From positions 1 to 50,533 of the forward strand of contig CAZYME010000018.1 in NCBI GenBank assembly GCA_964648115.1: a stretch of DNA of 50,533 nucleotides. Reading direction: 5' to 3'. The notes beneath the pieces are model-generated. The model worked only from the letters and a program-made list of their open reading frames with translations, did no database searches and had not been told where the DNA came from. Source of the DNA: CAZYME01 sp964648115 (lineage in GTDB: Bacteria > Pseudomonadota > Gammaproteobacteria > Legionellales > Legionellaceae). Both the position numbers and the translations under genes were made by a program. Shown here piece by piece: positions 17,027 to 26,290 of this stretch; positions within the stretch are counted from its first letter, which is position 1; every line of letters starts with the position of its first letter.

Positions 17027-19048
17027 CTAAGTACCAAGCATAGCAATAAACTCATCCTCTGTTAAAATCCGCACACCCAACTCTGTTGCTTTATCAAATT
17101 TAGAGCCCGCGTCGCTACCAGCCACCACAAAATCAGTTTTTGCGGAAACGCTACCCGTCACACGTGCGCCTACTGCTAATAACTTAGCCTTTGCTTCATC
17201 TCTCCCCATACTGACTAAAGTGCCGGTTAAAACTATCGTTTTATCATAAAAAAGATGGTGCTTATCTATAGGCGCCCTCTCTTGAACAGGCCAATGCACC
17301 CCATAGGCTATCAGCTTCTCTATAACATCCAGATTATGTCTTTGTGCAAAAAAATGCTCTACATAAGCAGCACCCACAGGGCCGATGTCTTTCAGTTCCA
17401 ATAGCTGCAGAGGAGTAGCATCCCTTAAGGCATCAATGTCTTTAAAATGACTAGCCAGTATTCGCGCACTAGCTTCGCCAATTTCACGAATTCCTAAAGC
17501 ATACAGAAAACGATTAAATGTAGTTTTTTTGCTGTGCTCAATCGCGGCCAATAAATTTTCAGCAGATTTTTGCCCCATCCTCGGCAAATCAGCTAATGCT
17601 TCGTGCGGTAATACATAAAGATCAGATACGTCATTTAATAAACCAACATCTATCAGTTGATCAATCAGTGCACTCCCCAAACCATCAATGGCCATCGCTT
17701 TACGCGACGCAAAATGCCACATCATGCGTTTAAGTTGTGCCTTACAAAATAACCCTCCCGTGCAACGAGCAACAGCCTCGTCTACCTCACGCACTACCTC
17801 GGCACCACAAACTGGGCAGGTACTGGGCATGTTAATAGCCTCAGTATGCTCTGGTCGCTTTTCAGCAACTACAGAAACAACTTCCGGAATCACATCACCG
17901 GCACGTCGAATGATCACCACATCGCCAATGCGGATATCCTTGCGCGCTATTTCATCCATATTATGCAGTGTCGCATTGCTAACGGTTACACCCGCCACAC
18001 TCACAGGCTGCAACCGAGCCACGGGCGTTAAAGCTCCTGTGCGCCCTACTTGGAAATCAACAGCCAGGAGTGTCGTCATTTCTTCACTAGCTGGAAATTT
18101 ATGCGCACAAGCAAAGCGTGGCGAGCGTGATACATAACCCAATGTATGTTGCAATGTCATGCTATCCACTTTATACACAACACCATCAATTTCAAACGGC
18201 AAACTGTCTCTGCGCGCTTGCATGGATTCATAGTAGGCCATGCAACCCTCTAGCCCGCGACCTACTGTCGTCTCAGAAGACACCCTAAAACCCATGGTAC
18301 GCAGCACTTCTAATTGCTGTAAATGACTATCCGGCAATCGAAACCCTTCACACACGCCAACCCCATAACAATAAATAGCCAAAGGCCGCTTCGCAGTGAT
18401 GGCAGGATTTAATTGACGTAAGCTACCAGCTGCGGCATTACGTGGATTAGCAAATGTTTTTTCCCCACGAATGCGTGCTTCTTCATTGAATGCCTCGAAT
18501 CCTGCTTTAGGCATATACACTTCACCACGAACCTCAATCAAAGCTGGCACTTGCTCGGTCATTAGCGTTAAGGGTACAGCAGCAATGGTTTTGATATTAT
18601 TAGTAATATTTTCTCCAACAGCACCATCTCCTCTTGTGGCCGCATGTATTAGCACACCGTTCTCATAAGTAAGATTCACAGCTAATCCATCTAGCTTTGG
18701 CTCGCAAGTAAATAGCAATTCCGTTTCATCAACACCTATTTTGTCGGACACTCGCTTAATAAAGGCCTGCAATTCTTCACTGGAAAATACATTTGACAAG
18801 GACAACATAGGCTGGTGATGAGCGACAGGTTGTAAGGATGTTGCGGGAGCCGCGCCCACACGCTGCGTAGGTGAGTCGCTAGTCAAATATTGTGGGTACT
18901 GCCCTTCCAAAGTTTGCAAAGATTTAAAACAACGATCATATTCCGCATCAGGAACTGACGGGTTATCTAAAACGTAATATTGATAATCATAACGCCTAAT
19001 TTTCTCACGCAAGGCATTAATCTGCTCCAAGGCTGCATCCTCATTCAT
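17027..19048 (-). CDS. ligA: NAD-dependent DNA ligase LigA
   Basis: It seals nicks in duplex DNA during replication and repair, using NAD+. The adenylated lysine is in CEPKLDGLAVNL (Lys118). The Ia domain is at the N-terminus (DYQYYVLDNPSVPDAEYD). The OB fold holds VGRTGALTPVARL. Four zinc cysteines are in CPVCGAEV ... ARCTGGLFCKAQ. Helix-hairpin-helix motifs and a BRCT domain (KTIVLTGTL to the end) follow. Length (673 aa) is typical. It is divergent from rmuC across an 82-bp gap. Confidence 0.97.
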   Translation of the reverse strand: MNEDAALEQINALREKIRRYDYQYYVLDNPSVPDAEYDRCFKSLQTLEGQYPQYLTSDSPTQRVGAAPATSLQPVAHHQPMLSLSNVFSSEELQAFIKRVSDKIGVDETELLFTCEPKLDGLAVNLTYENGVLIHAATRGDGAVGENITNNIKTIAAVPLTLMTEQVPALIEVRGEVYMPKAGFEAFNEEARIRGEKTFANPRNAAAGSLRQLNPAITAKRPLAIYCYGVGVCEGFRLPDSHLQQLEVLRTMGFRVSSETTVGRGLEGCMAYYESMQARRDSLPFEIDGVVYKVDSMTLQHTLGYVSRSPRFACAHKFPASEEMTTLLAVDFQVGRTGALTPVARLQPVSVAGVTVSNATLHNMDEIARKDIRIGDVVIIRRAGDVIPEVVSVVAEKRPEHTEAINMPSTCPVCGAEVVREVDEAVARCTGGLFCKAQLKRMMWHFASRKAMAIDGLGSALIDQLIDVGLLNDVSDLYVLPHEALADLPRMGQKSAENLLAAIEHSKKTTFNRFLYALGIREIGEASARILASHFKDIDALRDATPLQLLELKDIGPVGAAYVEHFFAQRHNLDVIEKLIAYGVHWPVQERAPIDKHHLFYDKTIVLTGTLVSMGRDEAKAKLLAVGARVTGSVSAKTDFVVAGSDAGSKFDKATELGVRILTEDEFIAMLGT

Positions 19049-19130
19049 CCGTAGTACTCTGCAAAAAATTAAAAGTTTACCTCAAAACACAGTATACTGT
19101 GCGCATATTTACAACCTTATTGGTGTATTC

Positions 19131-20384
19131 GTGATTGAACTATCTGGCATTCCTGTTTTAGAAATAATAGGTCTTATTGTTACTTTGCAGATCCCTCTAT
19201 CACTGTGGCTTTTGCAAAGACAGCGTCAGCAGCACTTACAAGCTTCCATACATTATGACAAATTACAGTTAGCGCTCACCACGCAAATTCACCAATTACA
19301 TGTCGACCTACAAAATGTTCATCAAACAGGGCAACACAGCATCTATGAAAAGATAGCTCAAGGTCAACTAAACAGCCAGCAATTGATGACAGAAACCATG
19401 CAACGCCAAATGGCTGATGTCCGTGAACAAATGAGTCACAGTTTCAAACAGCATGCGAGCTCGTTAACATCTCACTTGCAAACACTCACCGAAGAAATAC
19501 GCAATCATTTGCACAGCCTTACTCAACAGGTTAATCATCGTTTAACTGAAGGCTTTGAAAAGACCTCTTCTACCTTTACTGACGTGGTACGTCGCTTAAC
19601 AATTATTGATGAAGCGCAAAAACAAATTACCGAACTCTCTTCTCATGTCATGAGTCTGCAAGATGTTCTGATTGATAAACGTGCGCGCGGTGCCTTTGGT
19701 GAGGTGCAATTAGAAACACTGATTGCTAACATGGTCCCCAGCACTCACTACAGCATGCAATATACGTTAAGCAACCAAAAACGAGCAGACTGTATTTTGT
19801 TTTTACCTGAGCCCACGGGTAACATTGTCATTGACGCTAAATTTCCGCTAGAAACGTATCAAAAGCTCATGAACTCCGAGATTTCTTCGGCAGAGAAAAA
19901 AACCTTACAACAACAATTTCGCCAAGATTTGCAAAAACACATTAAGGATATTGCCGAAAAGTACATTATTCCTAACGAAACCACGGATGGCGCAATTATG
20001 TTTATTCCTGCGGAATCTATTTTTGCCGAGGTGCACGCTAATTACCCTGAAGTTATTTCCATGTCGCAACGTTTAAAAGTATGGCTTGTTTCACCCAGTA
20101 CCTTAATGGCTGTATTAACTACAGCAAGAGCTGTGCTGAAAGACGATGCCACCAGAAAACAGGTGCATATTATTCAGCAACATTTACACGCACTTGCTGG
20201 GGATTTTCAACGGTTTGAGAAACGTATGGATAAATTATCTAAGCATATTGATCTGGCTCATCAAGATGTCAGCGAAGTGAATACTTCCGCCAAAAAGATC
20301 ACACAACGTTTTCAAAAAATTGAGTCGGTTGAGTTGGATTTGGAGCTAAAGAAGGATGAAGTGGCTATGCTTGAGGAAGCGTAA
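19131..20384 (+). CDS. rmuC: DNA recombination protein RmuC
   Basis: It begins at a GTG. An N-terminal TM helix (VLEIIGLIVTLQIPLSLWLL) is followed by about 150 residues of coiled coil rich in Gln/His. The RmuC domain comes next, with KRARGAFGEVQLETLIANMVP, KRADCILFLPEPTGNIVIDAKFPLE and IMFIPAESIFAEVHA, then a short coiled coil. RmuC limits inverted-repeat recombination and is a predicted nuclease-fold protein at the membrane. Length (417 aa) is normal. It is divergent from ligA. Confidence 0.93.
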   Translation: MIELSGIPVLEIIGLIVTLQIPLSLWLLQRQRQQHLQASIHYDKLQLALTTQIHQLHVDLQNVHQTGQHSIYEKIAQGQLNSQQLMTETMQRQMADVREQMSHSFKQHASSLTSHLQTLTEEIRNHLHSLTQQVNHRLTEGFEKTSSTFTDVVRRLTIIDEAQKQITELSSHVMSLQDVLIDKRARGAFGEVQLETLIANMVPSTHYSMQYTLSNQKRADCILFLPEPTGNIVIDAKFPLETYQKLMNSEISSAEKKTLQQQFRQDLQKHIKDIAEKYIIPNETTDGAIMFIPAESIFAEVHANYPEVISMSQRLKVWLVSPSTLMAVLTTARAVLKDDATRKQVHIIQQHLHALAGDFQRFEKRMDKLSKHIDLAHQDVSEVNTSAKKITQRFQKIESVELDLELKKDEVAMLEEA

Positions 20385-20394
20385 AGTACTAAAA

Positions 20395-20482
20395 ACCCGG
20401 ATGTCCGCTTCGCAGCCATCCAGGCTACGATCCGCGTGCTAACGATCGTAACCTGGTTGAGGCAGAGCGGCAGCCGGGGAAT
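20395..20482 (+). repeat. Dispersed repeat R1, copy c
   Basis: A complete copy of R1, from acccggatgtccgc to gcggcagccggggaat, immediately after the rmuC stop codon. It has several substitutions from copy a. Confidence 0.8.
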
Positions 20483-20546
20483 AGAGAAAATTGAATTGTA
20501 ATACGTATATGCTATGCTAGCTTTATACAAACTTTCGGAATGAGTA

Positions 20547-20882
20547 ATGCATTTTTTCACCCGCTTTTTACTCGTACTCTCTCTGCTGTCAGGCATGACC
20601 TCACAAATAGCTTATAGCGCCTGCCCTGCTTGTTGTGCTGAGATGGGAGGGATTAGCTATTGTGACTCATCAGCCGGGCGTTATGTGTGTAACAATGGGT
20701 ATTATTCATCTTGTTATTGCACCCGCCACGCAGTAATGGATTTACAACGCATCCAAGGCTGCTGTTTATGGCAAGGCGGTGTGATGGCGGTTGATCCCAT
20801 GGGATTAGTCATCTGCAATAATGGCGGCGTCTCCGAGCTCTGTAGCCTACAAACTCCAGTGCAGTCTGTGTCTATCTGGTAG
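20547..20882 (+). CDS. Small secreted cysteine-rich protein
   Basis: A 111-residue protein with signal peptide (MHFFTRFLLVLSLLSGMTSQIAYSA), cleaved before CPACCAEMGG. The mature part has about a dozen cysteines, including CPACC, ISYCDSSAGRYVCNNGYYSSCYC and QGCCLWQGG. The segment GRYVCNNGYYSSCYCTRHAV is one I associate with small secreted Legionellales proteins, but I cannot name a characterised family. Disulfide-bonded and extracytoplasmic are inferred. A GGA is near the ATG. Confidence 0.7.
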   Translation: MHFFTRFLLVLSLLSGMTSQIAYSACPACCAEMGGISYCDSSAGRYVCNNGYYSSCYCTRHAVMDLQRIQGCCLWQGGVMAVDPMGLVICNNGGVSELCSLQTPVQSVSIW

Positions 20883-21062
20883 AATGCCTCAAACTAGTAC
20901 AGACTCAAAACTCCGAACCGCGGTTACATTAAAACACGCCCATATAATCACGTATGCCTACCTCTACGCCTTGATTTCGCAAAATATCGTACGCGGTTGT
21001 AATTAGGAAAGACCATTAAATTTTTTCTCTTTTGGTGTCCCAGGACGAGTCCATATAAGTTA

Positions 21063-21095
21063 CCTAATATTTCCTTAATAAAAAAATCCTATAAT
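21063..21095 (+). promoter_or_regulatory. PmrA-box-like operator overlapping a -35 position, with TATAAT -10
   Basis: Two direct half-sites, CCTAATATT (21063-21071) and CTTAATAAA (21074-21082), are separated by 2 nt. This fits the known Legionella/Coxiella PmrA consensus (cTTAATATT, N2, cTTAATATT) at 15 of 18 positions. A TATAAT follows at 21090-21095, giving a start near 21102. PmrA activates many Dot/Icm effector genes. The match is by eye and AT-rich sequence raises the chance rate. Confidence 0.5.
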
Positions 21096-21126
21096 GTGTA
21101 AAAATTCATATCAAATTGGACTAATT

Positions 21127-21897
21127 ATGACAGCCTCTAAATCAGAGAACCCTTATAGCGCAATATCGGCGGAACTCGAGCAACTGGCTTTAGAACATGG
21201 ATATACTTCCCCACAAAATACAGGGCCTCAGCAGGTTCCAGATACGCTGAAGCTGAGGATGAGGATGACGCTAATTAGAAACCTTAACAATTTACACCAA
21301 GCTGCTATGCAAAATACGCAAAACCAAATATTGCATGACGCAAGTTTAGATGTTTGGAAAAAAGGGAACGATTTTGCCAGGGCTCTATTAGGTAATCCTC
21401 ACGTAAGCGACAAACTTTACAAAAAAATAGTGGGTCTTTCGGTTACTGTTGAGTCAGTCACCGCACTTCTAAAAGAGCCTACAAACATCAAAGCAGCAGA
21501 AGTGACAAATAAAATAAGCCAAATGTATAGGGAAATGTCTGCCCAATTTCCGGTTAAAAAAAGAGCAAACACCACCACGCTGTTTTTTGCATTTGGCGGA
21601 GCAGTTTTCACCCTGGCTGGAATATTCTGCGTAGCGTTGGCAGTCCTCATGCCCCCTACCGCCCCAATTTTGGCTGTTTGCTTATCTCACGCTGCTATGC
21701 TTATTGGCATGGGGGCTTATAGTTTTAGTATCGCTTCAACTGCTGGCAAAGACTCAGCTAACACAAGCATGCATCGTAACGTTACTGCGATATATAAATC
21801 TCTTCTTGATGTTACCAATAAAGCTTGCGAAAAGCCTCTGGATAAAGCAGAAGAAACAGAAGAGAAAGAAGAAGCAAAAAGAAGCATGTCCCCTTAA
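21127..21897 (+). CDS. Candidate type IVB effector with two TM helices and acidic C-terminus
   Basis: A 256-residue orphan protein. Residues 1-145 are helical and charged, with no signal peptide. Two hydrophobic helices form a hairpin at about 150-173 and 178-203 (TLFFAFGGAVFTLAGIFCVA, HAAMLIGMGAYSFSIAS). The C-terminus has the glutamate-rich stretch ETEEKEEAKRSMSP, like the E-block seen near the end of many Dot/Icm substrates. The ATG at 21127 is chosen because the predicted transcription start (near 21102) lies past the other ATG at 21094. I recognise no known family; the effector assignment is inference. Confidence 0.65.
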   Translation: MTASKSENPYSAISAELEQLALEHGYTSPQNTGPQQVPDTLKLRMRMTLIRNLNNLHQAAMQNTQNQILHDASLDVWKKGNDFARALLGNPHVSDKLYKKIVGLSVTVESVTALLKEPTNIKAAEVTNKISQMYREMSAQFPVKKRANTTTLFFAFGGAVFTLAGIFCVALAVLMPPTAPILAVCLSHAAMLIGMGAYSFSIASTAGKDSANTSMHRNVTAIYKSLLDVTNKACEKPLDKAEETEEKEEAKRSMSP

Positions 21898-22077
21898 CAA
21901 GGTAGGCCTTCTGGTAAGTAACAGCGAGCAAGTGCTTCCACCAAGTAACCATCTTAGATAAAGGGGGCTAGACTATAAGACCTAAGATAAAGAAGCAAAT
22001 CCTACAACTGCCACCTTGATTTCTGGCACAATCTAGATTGTTGTCTAGGGTTTGGAATTACCATTGCTGTATCGAAA

Positions 22078-22121
22078 ACCCGGATGTCCGCTTGGCGGCC
22101 ATCCAGGCTTCTATCGCTGTA
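22078..22121 (+). repeat. Dispersed repeat R1, copy d, truncated
   Basis: Starts acccggatgtccgcttggcggccatccaggct and then decays into the end of clpA (TAG at 22122-22124). It is a left-end fragment only. The rest of the gap from 21898 shows nothing I can identify. Confidence 0.65.
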
Positions 22122-24392
22122 CTAACATACGCCTTCGCGGTGATCCTGGTGAACAAAGTTTAACTTGCCATCTTTGGTGTTTAAGGTCACATGGCCACCA
22201 TTTGCCAATTTTCCGAAAAGCAGTTCTTCAGCTAGCGGTTTTTTAATATTTTCCTGGATCAATCTTGCCATTGGACGGGCACCCATCGCTTTATCATAAC
22301 CATGTTCAATGAGCCATTCCCGTGCAGGTGCTTCTACTTCAAATGTTACACCTTTAGTCAGGAGCTGCTCTTCCAGTTCCATGATAAATTTATCAACAAT
22401 CAGCCCGATAGTTTCTACGTCTAAAGCCCCAAAATTGATAATTGCATCGAGACGATTTCTAAATTCTGGACTGAATTGTCGCTTGATCACATCCAAACCA
22501 TCACTGCTATTGTCCTGTTGAGAAAAACCTATTGAATTACGACTAATCTCACCAGCACCCGCGTTACTCGTCATAACCAAAATCACGTGACGAAAATCAG
22601 CTTGTCTGCCATTCGTGTCCGTCAACGTACCGTGATCCATGACTTGCAAAAGCAAGTTAAATACATCGGAATGCGCCTTTTCAATTTCATCTAATAACAG
22701 AACAGAGTGCGGGTTTTTATTGACAGCCTCAGTCAATAAACCGCCTTGGTCATAACCAACATACCCTGGAGGCGCACCTATTAATCTAGATACAGTGTGC
22801 TTTTCCATGTATTCAGACATGTCAAATCGTAATAACTCAATTCCCAAAACATTGGCTAACTGCCTGGTAACCTCGGTTTTACCTACACCAGTAGGTCCCG
22901 CAAATAGAAAGCAACCTACAGGTTTTTGTGGCTCACGCAAACCCGAGCGGCCAAGCTTAATAGCGGAGGAAAGTGCTGTAATCGCTTCATCTTGCCCATA
23001 AACCAGCAACTTCAGATCACGCTCTAGATTACGTAACGTATCTTTATCGCGTGCTGACACTTTTTTAACTGGAATTCTAGCAATTTTAGCAACAACATTT
23101 TCAATTTCAGTAACACTGATAATTTTTCGTCGCTTGTTCGCTGTTAATAAGTTTTGATAAGCCCCTGCCTCATCTACCACATCGATGGCTTTATCTGGCA
23201 AAAACCGATCATTAATATATTTAGCCGATAATTCAGCCGCGGCTTTCAACGAAGGAATAGAGAACTTAACCCCATGATGCTCTTCAAGACGTCCCTTTAA
23301 GCCTTTAAGAATCTCAAATGTTTCGTCAATGCTAGGCTCAGTAATATCAATTTTTTGGAAGCGTCTAGCCAGTGCACGATCTTTCTCAAAAATACCTCGG
23401 TATTCTTGGTAAGTAGTTGATCCTATGCACTTTAACTCTCCATTAGCTAGCAGTGGTTTGATAAGATTGGATGCATCCATTACTCCACCAGATGCAGCAC
23501 CTGCACCAATAATCGTGTGAATTTCATCGATGAATAAAATCCCACCCTCTTGCTCGCCCAGCTGTTTTAAAACAGCTTTTAACCGTTTCTCAAAATCTCC
23601 GCGGTATTTGGTTCCAGCCAGTAGAGAGCCCAAATCTAATGAGTAGACGACACAGTTACTAATTGCCTCTGGCACTTCGCCATCCACTATTCGTCTCGCC
23701 AGCCCTTCTGCAATGGCCGTTTTACCCACGCCGGCTTCACCCACTAATAATGGATTGTTTTTTCGACGGCGGCATAATACCTGCACTGTACGCTGAATTT
23801 CTTCATGACGACCAATAAGAGGGTCAATCTTACCAAGCTTCGCTCGTTTATTAAGATTCATACAATAGCTTTCTAACGGCGACTCATTGCCCTCCATACC
23901 CATCATGTCTTCATCCATAGATGAATTCATACCCTCGTGCATATCATTATTATTTTGATATTTAGAAACACCATGGGAAATGTAGTTAATAACATCGAGC
24001 CTAGTAATATTTTCACGACGTAAAAAATAGACCGCTTGGCTCTCTTGCTCGCTAAAAATGGCAGCTAAAACATTTGCACCACTTACTTCTGTTTTTCCAG
24101 CCGATTGCACATGAAAAACAGCGCGTTGCAAAACACGTTGAAAACCTAGCGTAGGTTGGGTTTCACGATCTAGCTCGTCATCAGGGATTTTAGGCGTGGT
24201 TTCGTCAATAAACTCGATTAAATCACGTCGCAATGAGTCAATATTGGCATCACACGCTTGTAACACGTTACCTGCCGCCGGATTATCAAGCAGCGATAAG
24301 AGGAGATGTTCAACGGTCATGAATTCATGACGTTTTTCTTTTGCTTCCTTAAACGCTAGGTTTAAGGTGAACTCAAGTTCTTTATTTAACAT
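22122..24392 (-). CDS. clpA: ATP-dependent Clp protease ATP-binding subunit ClpA
   Basis: The AAA+ unfoldase partner of ClpP. The N-domain (MLNKELEFTLNLAFKEAKEKRHE, MTVEHLLLSLL) is followed by two AAA+ modules, Walker A LLVGEAGVGKTA near residue 210 and LFAGPTGVGKTE near 490. Walker B is ILFIDEIHTIIGAG, and the second arginine-finger region is present. I use the ATG at 24392 (756 aa, the E. coli-like length), which has GGGAG 8 nt upstream; the upstream ATG at 24476 runs into clpS. clpS lies 28 bp upstream. Confidence 0.96.
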   Translation of the reverse strand: MLNKELEFTLNLAFKEAKEKRHEFMTVEHLLLSLLDNPAAGNVLQACDANIDSLRRDLIEFIDETTPKIPDDELDRETQPTLGFQRVLQRAVFHVQSAGKTEVSGANVLAAIFSEQESQAVYFLRRENITRLDVINYISHGVSKYQNNNDMHEGMNSSMDEDMMGMEGNESPLESYCMNLNKRAKLGKIDPLIGRHEEIQRTVQVLCRRRKNNPLLVGEAGVGKTAIAEGLARRIVDGEVPEAISNCVVYSLDLGSLLAGTKYRGDFEKRLKAVLKQLGEQEGGILFIDEIHTIIGAGAASGGVMDASNLIKPLLANGELKCIGSTTYQEYRGIFEKDRALARRFQKIDITEPSIDETFEILKGLKGRLEEHHGVKFSIPSLKAAAELSAKYINDRFLPDKAIDVVDEAGAYQNLLTANKRRKIISVTEIENVVAKIARIPVKKVSARDKDTLRNLERDLKLLVYGQDEAITALSSAIKLGRSGLREPQKPVGCFLFAGPTGVGKTEVTRQLANVLGIELLRFDMSEYMEKHTVSRLIGAPPGYVGYDQGGLLTEAVNKNPHSVLLLDEIEKAHSDVFNLLLQVMDHGTLTDTNGRQADFRHVILVMTSNAGAGEISRNSIGFSQQDNSSDGLDVIKRQFSPEFRNRLDAIINFGALDVETIGLIVDKFIMELEEQLLTKGVTFEVEAPAREWLIEHGYDKAMGARPMARLIQENIKKPLAEELLFGKLANGGHVTLNTKDGKLNFVHQDHREGVC

Positions 24393-24420
24393 GATCGTTG
24401 CTCCCGTCCATCCACCTTTG

Positions 24421-24744
24421 TTATTCCTGCTCCATGCTACAAAGTAATGGATGTTGGTTAGTCCTGGAGTATTCATTCACCAGGAGAACTTTAGTTTCTG
24501 CTACATCACGTGTGAAAACACCACACACCCCGCGTCCCTGCATATGAACCTGAAGCATCACATGTGTCGCAACCTCCTCATTAAAATGAAAAAATTGTTT
24601 CAATATGCTCACCACAAAGTCCATAGGCGTATAATCATCGTTTAGCAGAACCACTTTATATTTTTTAGGTTCTTTAAGCGCCGGCAAGGCCTTCGACTCA
24701 GCTGTCTTGCGCTCTGTGATTTCTGCTAAATTGTCCCCGCTCAT
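24421..24744 (-). CDS. clpS: ClpS adaptor protein
   Basis: ClpS delivers N-degron substrates to ClpAP. The 107-residue protein has the family core KYKVVLLNDDYTPMDFVVSIL, the Asp/Asn-lined pocket, the helix HVMLQVHMQGRGVCGVFTRDVAETK, and a short C-terminus. The start at 24744 has AAGGG 8 nt away; the ATG at 24753 (adding MYE) is too close to it. It is directly upstream of clpA, the standard pair. Confidence 0.95.
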   Translation of the reverse strand: MSGDNLAEITERKTAESKALPALKEPKKYKVVLLNDDYTPMDFVVSILKQFFHFNEEVATHVMLQVHMQGRGVCGVFTRDVAETKVLLVNEYSRTNQHPLLCSMEQE

Positions 24745-24926
24745 TTCATACACCCTTACTTAATTTTATAGACTTACATCCCTAATTTGGCCAGTAGAAA
24801 TAAACTTATATCGTTAAAAAAATCCTAATTTGCGATCTTCAACGACACCCTGCTTTAAAAAAATCTCAACTGTTTGCTCCCCCCTCTCACCTACGAAGGG
24901 AGTGAGCAGTTACAAACAAATCTACC

Positions 24927-26186
24927 TTACCCCATATGTTTAATTATAGCCTCTGCAAAGCCCATGCAACTTACACATGTTGCGCCATCCATCAAACGCT
25001 CAAAATCATAGGTTACTGTTTTAGCTTCAATGGCGCCTTCCGTGCCTTTAATTATGTAATCGGCAGCTTCGAACCAACCTAAATAGCGAAGCATCATTTC
25101 TGCTGATAAAATTAATGAGCCGGGGTTAACTTTATCTTGTCCTGCGTATTTTGGTGCTGTTCCGTGGGTTGCTTCAAACACAGCAGTCTTATCACCTATG
25201 TTTGCACCGGGAGCTATTCCAATCCCACCCACTTGGGCTGCTAAAGCATCAGAAATATAATCCCCATTCAGGTTAAGTGTTGCAATTACGCTGTATTCTT
25301 CAGGCCGTAACAAAATTTGCTGTAAAAATGCATCTGCGATGACATCTTTGATAATGATCGGTTTGCCTGTTTTAGGATTAATAACTTGCATCCAAGGTCC
25401 GCCTTGGTATTCTTTTGCACCAAAACTTTCTCGAGCAACTTGATAGCCCCAATCTTTGAAAGCACCCTCTGTAAATTTCATTATGTTACCTTTATGAACC
25501 AACGTCACTGAGTCACGTTGATTATCGATAGCATATTGAATTGCTGCTGTAACTAAACGTGTGGTGCCTTCTTTGGAAACCGGTTTAATTCCAATTCCAC
25601 AATGTTCAGGGAAGCGAATTTTTTTCACACCCATATCGTTTCGTAAAAATTGAATCACTTTGTTTGCTTCTGGCGAATCAGCTTGCCATTCTATCCCTGC
25701 ATAAATGTCTTCTGAGTTTTCACGGAAAATAACCATATTGGTTTTCCAGGGTTCTTTCACAGGGCTGGGCGTCCCCGTGAAGTAGCGCACAGGACGTAAG
25801 CAGGTATAAAGATCCAATTCTTGACGAATAGCCACATTCAAAGAGCGGATGCCTCCACCAACTGGCGTAGTTAAGGGGCCTTTGATTGAAACGATAAATT
25901 CTTTAATCGCTGCTAACGTTTCTTTGGGGAGCCATTGATCAGAGCCGTATATTTTTGTGGCTTTTTCACCGGCGTAAATTTCCATCCAAGCAATTTTCTT
26001 TTTATCGCCATAGGCTTTTTTTACAGCAGCATCGACAACTTTTATCATTGCTGGAGTGACATCTACACCGATACCGTCTCCTTCAATGAAGGGAATAATT
26101 GGGTGATCAGGGATATTGCGGGTTAAATCTGAATTGATGGTAATTGCCGTACCTTGTGTGGGGGTATGAATTTTTTCGAATACCAT
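24927..26186 (-). CDS. icd: Isocitrate dehydrogenase, NADP-dependent
   Basis: A TCA-cycle enzyme: isocitrate to 2-oxoglutarate with CO2 and NADPH. E. coli-type signatures are visible: substrate loop TPVGGGIRSLNVAIRQELDLY (the Ser near 115 is the site phosphorylated by AceK in E. coli), RENSEDIYAGIEW, and the C-terminal GTAPKYAGQDKVNPGSLILS. The ATG at 26186 has GGAG at 9 nt; a TTG at 26192 is too near it. Length 419 aa is typical. Transcribed alone. Confidence 0.95.
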   Translation of the reverse strand: MVFEKIHTPTQGTAITINSDLTRNIPDHPIIPFIEGDGIGVDVTPAMIKVVDAAVKKAYGDKKKIAWMEIYAGEKATKIYGSDQWLPKETLAAIKEFIVSIKGPLTTPVGGGIRSLNVAIRQELDLYTCLRPVRYFTGTPSPVKEPWKTNMVIFRENSEDIYAGIEWQADSPEANKVIQFLRNDMGVKKIRFPEHCGIGIKPVSKEGTTRLVTAAIQYAIDNQRDSVTLVHKGNIMKFTEGAFKDWGYQVARESFGAKEYQGGPWMQVINPKTGKPIIIKDVIADAFLQQILLRPEEYSVIATLNLNGDYISDALAAQVGGIGIAPGANIGDKTAVFEATHGTAPKYAGQDKVNPGSLILSAEMMLRYLGWFEAADYIIKGTEGAIEAKTVTYDFERLMDGATCVSCMGFAEAIIKHMG

Positions 26187-26290
26187 GACCAACTACTCCG
26201 TATGTTGAAATGAAAAACAAATATAATAACATGGGGTAGCCATTTGGCCCAAATGGTGTTGAGATCTGGGTCACAAACCCATTATTCGAA

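Noticed and set aside
20905..21000. Minus-strand stretch reading TTAYDILRNQGVEVGIRDYM, protein-like in composition
   Set aside because: Only about 30 codons between stops, no start and no family match I can name; it may be a gene fossil but is too short to support.
24878..24903. Inverted GC-rich stretch (gctccc...gggagtgagc) past icd
   Set aside because: Imperfect stem without a T-run; could be a decayed R2 fragment or weak terminator, not enough to call.
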